In this document: positions 59,131 through 64,000 of the stretch, in pieces | Layout: each line of letters opens with the position of its first letter | How positions within the stretch are numbered: position 1 is the first letter of the stretch | Assembly (NCBI RefSeq): GCF_954871325.1 | Contig: NC_088776.1 | Coordinates: forward strand, 26,708,508-26,772,507 | Reading direction: 5' to 3' | DNA: 64,000 bases | From: Gordionus sp. m RMFG-2023 | Taxonomy: Eukaryota; Nematomorpha; Gordioida; Chordodea; Parachordodidae | Program-made: the position numbers and the translations under genes | Notes under the pieces: model-generated | What the model was told of the DNA's origin: nothing | The model's input: the letters and a program-made list of their open reading frames with translations, nothing else | Databases searched by the model: none

Positions 59131-61249
59131 AATATATTTTTTCTAAATTCTTTTTAGGAAACTATTTTGCAATATGCCTGATTTTATATGTACAATAAAT
59201 GTTATTCGGTGCAATATGATACATTATTTTTAAACTTTTACAAAATTTAAACAAAAATATAACATAGAAATTATGACCATTATTGGTACTTTCAAAAATA
59301 TTACAAATCGCTAATAAACCAGGTTATTGCCTATGGGGAGCTACCCCATCTAATTTTAAAAAATCAGCGTCCCCAATAATTTCTTTAAGAAAAAAATATG
59401 AGTACAGTATGTTTCTTAAATTTTTGATGGCGTTATTATTGGGTTACAAAATATTTACGATGCTTTCTAACTTGCATAATTTGAGCATTATTATGGATTA
59501 AGTAAAAGTCGTGTTTTTAGTATTTACAATAACATAAAATGGCAATCCTTATCTGGCAAAAGTTAAATTTAAGTAACAAATCCCAATTTTTAAAATATTT
59601 TTGTGGGTTGCTAAATTGATTGATTTGGTCAAATTAGCATAATTTTTGGTAGAAAATTTGAGCCAGATCCAACTCAAATGGGCAGATATGGTTGACAAAT
59701 CTATCATCGATCCAAAACCAACTTCATGTAATATTTTACTGTGTATTTTTTGCTCAATTTGTCATTCATATTTTCATGACTCAATAATATCGTAATAATT
59801 AACTTGTATTAATAAATTTGAATATTTACTTTTTCAAAATGTTTAATTCTAATATTTATTTTTTACTTTACTCTACCAACTCGAGTCACGAAAACCTTTA
59901 TTGTAAACTTGAGGAAATAGTTCAATATTAAGATCGAATTAATTATATTATATTAATAAATTTTGAATCCTTATTTTAACAGATTGTTCGCTTCTTAATC
60001 GGCAAATATAGTATATTTTTTACTTTACATTACCAACTCAGAAAGGACGAGCAATTCTTATCAATATTAACATCGAATTCGAATTAATTATAATACTTTA
60101 TAATAGGGTCGGGAAAATAAATTAATAACCGAGAAAAATAGTCTGTTTCTGTTTAATAATTTTTATAAAATATAAGGAGAGGCAAAGATAGAAAATATAT
60201 GGCATCCGGATATTATTTTTATTCAACTATTTTATATTAAAATGTTCATATACCTATTTTATATTATGAGGAAATTTTAAAAAGTCAAAATTTATTTAAT
60301 AATTTTTAGGAAAAAATGAGATAAATTTAACCGATGTAATTATATTTTGTTTTTCTAGTAATTTTATACTTTTATAAACTCTTTTCCTTTATAATGTTGA
60401 ATCTTTTTTTATTAAAAAATTAATATATTAAAAAAATTTTTTTAAAAAAAGAACAAATATATAAAATTTAAAAATAAATTAAAAAGGAGAATGCTAAGTG
60501 AATACGGGACAAGAATTTTTGAGCTTTAAATAATTGGAACGAATTATTGTGATAGCAATGTTTTGCTTGAGTTTATAAGAGATATATGTTTTTTTCTTAT
60601 AAATTTGGAAACCGTGATGAAAAGATTTAAAGCAGCATGAAAATGAGCAGGATGACCTAGCTATGATAGGGACAAAGTAGTATCACCCATCAGGTAAAAA
60701 TATTTTTGACATTTTAATGACTCAGTCCTGAGAAGAGAGTCATATACATTATTAGAGGGGGAAAGGGGGTCTATGCAGGTAAGATCCCAGACCAAATGAT
60801 AATAAAATTTTTAACCGATTTGTTACGTTAAAAATATTTTCGGGTTCCTAGTCTCACATCTCACAAATTTAGGATTACCAGAAGTCCTCTTTGAAATGTC
60901 CTAAAATATGTCTGATATCTATTTTCATTACTTTAATTTGTACTCTTTTTTAAAATAAAATTATTTTTTATACATATTACAAGAAAAGTATTTTCACAAT
61001 TGCCTATATCATAAGTTGCGTTTGTTTATATATTTTTCATCGTGTTTCCTCATCATATACTTTTCTGAATTCGTTGAGCTTGATTATAAACAACTTATTA
61101 TCACTCAAGAATAAGATGACTTTTTTATTTCCTAATGTCCAACGATTTCTTAAAATTTAAGAATAAGAAACTTTAAAATCAAATTTTTTCAATAACAACC
61201 TACCAATTATTAGAAAATTTTTGAAATGGTTATTAAAATGATTTCTCAA
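59131..61249. other. Unassigned stretch with weak duplications
   Basis: A 72-codon plus frame (59283-59501) containing NKPGYCLWGATPSNFKKSAS faintly resembles the C-terminus of some LINE proteins, but I would not assign it. 59868-59960 and 60028-60100 are diverged copies of one segment ('tttttactttac', 'accaactcg', 'tcgaattaatta'). The rest is featureless. Confidence 0.35.
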
Positions 61250-63620
61250 AAAATTTTCCTATGGTACATCTTCATGAAATTTTAATTTGAAATTTTTACA
61301 TTCCATTTAACCCATCTGGGTGAAACAAACATCAAATTTTTTTTAAATAAGGCTTACAATTGTCATTTATCTGTATATCTTCACCGAAGTTTTATTTTAA
61401 CATGTTAGAAATACTTATTTTAGTCCATTTACATAAAAAAACTTAAATAATATTGACAATTTTCACTTATCTATGATACATCTTCATGAGATTTTAATTT
61501 AACATGTTTAGAATCTATATTTTTATCCATTTGCGTCAAAAAACTTAAAAAAAACGATTATGACAATTGTCACTTATCTGTGGTATATCTTCACTAAATT
61601 TTTATTTTACATGTTAGCAATACTTATTATTTACATCAAAATACTTAAATAACGATTATGATAATTGTCACTTTTCTATGATACATCTTCATGAAATTTT
61701 AATTTAACATATTTACAGTGTTATGATGATTTAATGAAACATACGATTAAATTAAAACCCATCTATATAAAATTATAATCTTTGCAAAAATAATTAAAAT
61801 AACAAAAGGAATAATAAAAGAAATTTCAATAATGCTTGTCTATATTTTAATTATTTTTGCAAAGATTATAATTTTGTATAGATGGGTTTTAAATTAATCG
61901 TCAATATGTTTCATTAAATCATCACAGCACTGTACAATCTATAATTTTACCCATTTGCGTCACAAATATTCAAAAAACTTAAAAAATAACTAATATTTAT
62001 ATGGAAGGCACTGTCGTTTACTCTTTATTTTATTTTTCATTTATCTAACACTAAAAAAATTATATCTTTTTACAACTCCATATATATAATATTCTTTTAA
62101 TAACATTTACATTATGTACAATTTAAGGTTAGCTAAGAAAAGTTATTTTAACAAGTTTTTACATATCAAAAAAAGAAAAATTCAATAAGTTTTTAAAGGT
62201 CATATAAATATATTTCAAAAAAAGAAAAAATACGAAAAGGTCGTCTGAATATTTTTATCATTCGAAATATATATTTAACAATAACGATTATGGCAATTGC
62301 CACTTATCTGTGGTATATCTTCACTTAATTTTTAATTTAACATGTTAGCAATACTTATTTTAGCCCATTTTCGTCAAAAAACCTTAATAACGATTATGAC
62401 AATTGTCACTTTTTTTATGATAATCTTTCATGAAATTTTTATTTAACATGTTTACAATCTATATTTTTACCCATTTGCGTCAAAAAACTTTAAAAATAAC
62501 GATTATGACAATTGTCACTTATCTGTGGACTAAATTTTTATTTTAACATGTTAGCAATACTTATTATTTACATCAAAAAACTTAAATAACGATTATGACA
62601 ATTGTCACTTATCTATGATACATTATCATGAGATTTTAATTTAACATATCTACAGTCTTTATTTTTACCCATTTGCGTCAAAAAAACTTAAAAAATAACG
62701 ATTATGACAATTATCACTTATCTATGGTATATATTCACTAAATTTTTAATTTAACATGTTAGCAATATTTTAACCCATTTAAATCAAAAAACTTAAATAA
62801 CGATTATGACAATTGTCACTTTTCTATGATGCATCTTCATGAAATTTTAATTTAACATGTTAGCATTACTTATTTTAGCCCATTTACGTCAAAAAACTTA
62901 AATAATGATTATGACAATTGTCACTTTTCTATGATACAACTTCATGAAATTTTAATTTAACAGCAATACTTATTTTAGCCCATTTACGTCAAAAAAACCT
63001 AAATAACGATTATGACAATTGTCACTTATCTGTGCAACATCTTCACCAAATTTTTAACTTAACATGTTGTCAATACTTATTTTTGCCTATTGGGCCAAAA
63101 AAATTTAAAAATAACAATTATAATTGTAATTTATCTATGGTACATCTTCACTAAATTTTTAATTTAACATGTTAGCAATACTTATTTTTGCGCATTTGCG
63201 TAAATAAAATTCCAAAAACTTTAAAAATAACGAATGACAAATGTCACTTTTATATAGTACATCTTAATTAAAATTATAATTTAACATGTTAAAAATACAT
63301 ATTTTAGCCCATTTACGTCAAAAAAACTTTAAAAATATCTATTTGTCACTTATCGATGGTACATCCTCACTAAATTTTTAATTCAACATGTCAGCAATAC
63401 TTATTTTGACCATTTGCATCAAAAAACTTTAAAAATAACGATTATGACAATTGTCACTTTTATATAATACAATAAATTGAAATTCTAATTTAACATGTTA
63501 AAAAAATATATTTTGCCAATTAGAGTCAAAAAATCTAATATGTTTAAAAATACCGATTATGATAATTGTCATTGTTCCAAGGAGCATCTTCATTGAATTA
63601 ATAATTTAACATCATTACTA
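61250..63620. repeat. Satellite array, unit about 107 bp
   Basis: About 20 tandem units. The consensus includes 'cgattatgacaattgtcactt', 'atctatggtacatcttcatgaaattttaattt', 'aacatgttagcaatactta' and 'tttagcccatttacgtcaaaaaactt'. It is interrupted by a 217-bp MITE (61716-61932) and by unrelated AT-rich DNA at about 61995-62278. The tgacaattgtca core is an inverted repeat. No open frame. Confidence 0.9.
61716..61932. mobile_element. Tc1/mariner-type MITE in the satellite
   Basis: Long inverted repeats, 'gatgatttaatgaaacata' on the left and its mirror on the right, with ends cagtgttatgatga and, in reverse, cagtgctgtgatga. Comparison with intact satellite units ('tttacaatctatattttt') shows that TA was duplicated on insertion. 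The two arms pair almost throughout, leaving about 50 bp unpaired. Confidence 0.78.
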
Positions 63621-63624
63621 TGGC

Positions 63625-64000
63625 TGTGCCGATATTAAATATCGGATCGGCACCGATATTTAGAGTTTTCCAAAAATATAAAAAACCGATTTAATCTTTT
63701 TACTTTTCTTTTTTTTGTTATTATAAGTTAGTATCTTTATTTTACATTATAATATTTTCTAAATAATTTTTTTTAAACAATGCTACAAATGCACAACACC
63801 CTCTAAATTTTATTTCTTTTTTAAAATAGATTTATAGTATTTTAAAAGTTTTTTATAAAAATAGAAAGGTTTATCTTCATTTAACATTATTATAATATTT
63901 TCCAAATAATTTTTTTTAAACAATGCAACAAATGCACAATACCCTCTAAATTTATTTCTTTTTTAATAGATTTATAGTATTATAAAAGTTTTTTTTATAA
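63625..64000. repeat. Start of an element with ATCGGCACCGAT ends; tandem 150-bp units
   Basis: 'gtgccgatattaaatatcggatcggcaccgatatt' (63637-63671) is a compound palindrome of a type seen at the ends of some hAT-like elements. A unit of about 165 bp beginning near 'acattataatatttt' (63743) is repeated from about 63890 ('aaacaatgcaacaaatgcacaa' and 'agatttatagtatt' in both). The window ends inside it. Confidence 0.5.

Noticed and set aside
61250-63620. Direct repeats as a CRISPR array
   Set aside because: The repeats are contiguous with no unique spacers, in eukaryotic DNA; this is a satellite.

Overview
The window is strongly AT-rich eukaryotic DNA, and almost all of it is mobile-element sequence. 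I see no operons, no bacterial gene structure and no rRNA. The one host gene I can recognise is the 5' end of flightless-I (an LRR-gelsolin actin regulator), read on the minus strand from 5024 down to about 4316. Its first four introns measure 42, 29, 46 and 85 bases. That gene and the mix of elements (hAT, Mutator-like with FLYWCH finger, Helitron, mariner-like MITEs, an APE-type LINE) point to an animal, possibly from a lineage with very small introns. I cannot name the species.

Layout. 1-2835: a decayed hAT transposase, split by a 1.7 kb non-autonomous hAT element. 3590-5024: a GGCC-rich repeat and the flightless-I 5' exons. 5053-10797: a foldback Mutator-like element inserted 20 bases upstream of the flightless-I start codon. 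It contains a second, larger foldback element (5263-9798) with a GC-rich captured coding segment at its centre. 11489-13324: a hAT with a broken transposase, sitting in the terminal repeat of another hAT whose 5' part continues to 13985. 13986-17280: the C-terminal (PIF1 helicase) half of a Helitron RepHel gene and its 3' region. 17500-19520: another hAT. 19783-29313: a 9.5 kb palindrome made from two 5' halves of the same Helitron family, pointing at each other. 30010-34520: a minus-strand hAT gene split by a second hAT. 34516-46690: an old LINE whose 3' UTR holds a stack of elements, each inside the previous one: hAT-C, hAT-A, a Mutator-like element, a mariner-like element. 46947-50250: a second copy of the LINE. 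50250-64000: small palindromic elements, a minisatellite of about 128 bp (53570-55215), a second hAT-A family member (56538-58419) that preserves the empty site of the Mutator-like insertion, a solo LINE 3' tail, and a satellite of about 107 bp (61250-63620).

How the parts relate. Nearly all element boundaries were set by finding both terminal repeats and the target-site duplication. The nesting therefore gives an order of events: LINE, then hAT-C, hAT-A, MULE-2, and last the mariner-like element. All transposase and LINE genes seen here carry stops or frame changes, so they look dead as they stand. The flightless-I exons read open across every inferred junction, so that gene may be live. Its original upstream sequence now lies 5.7 kb away, at 10807 and beyond.
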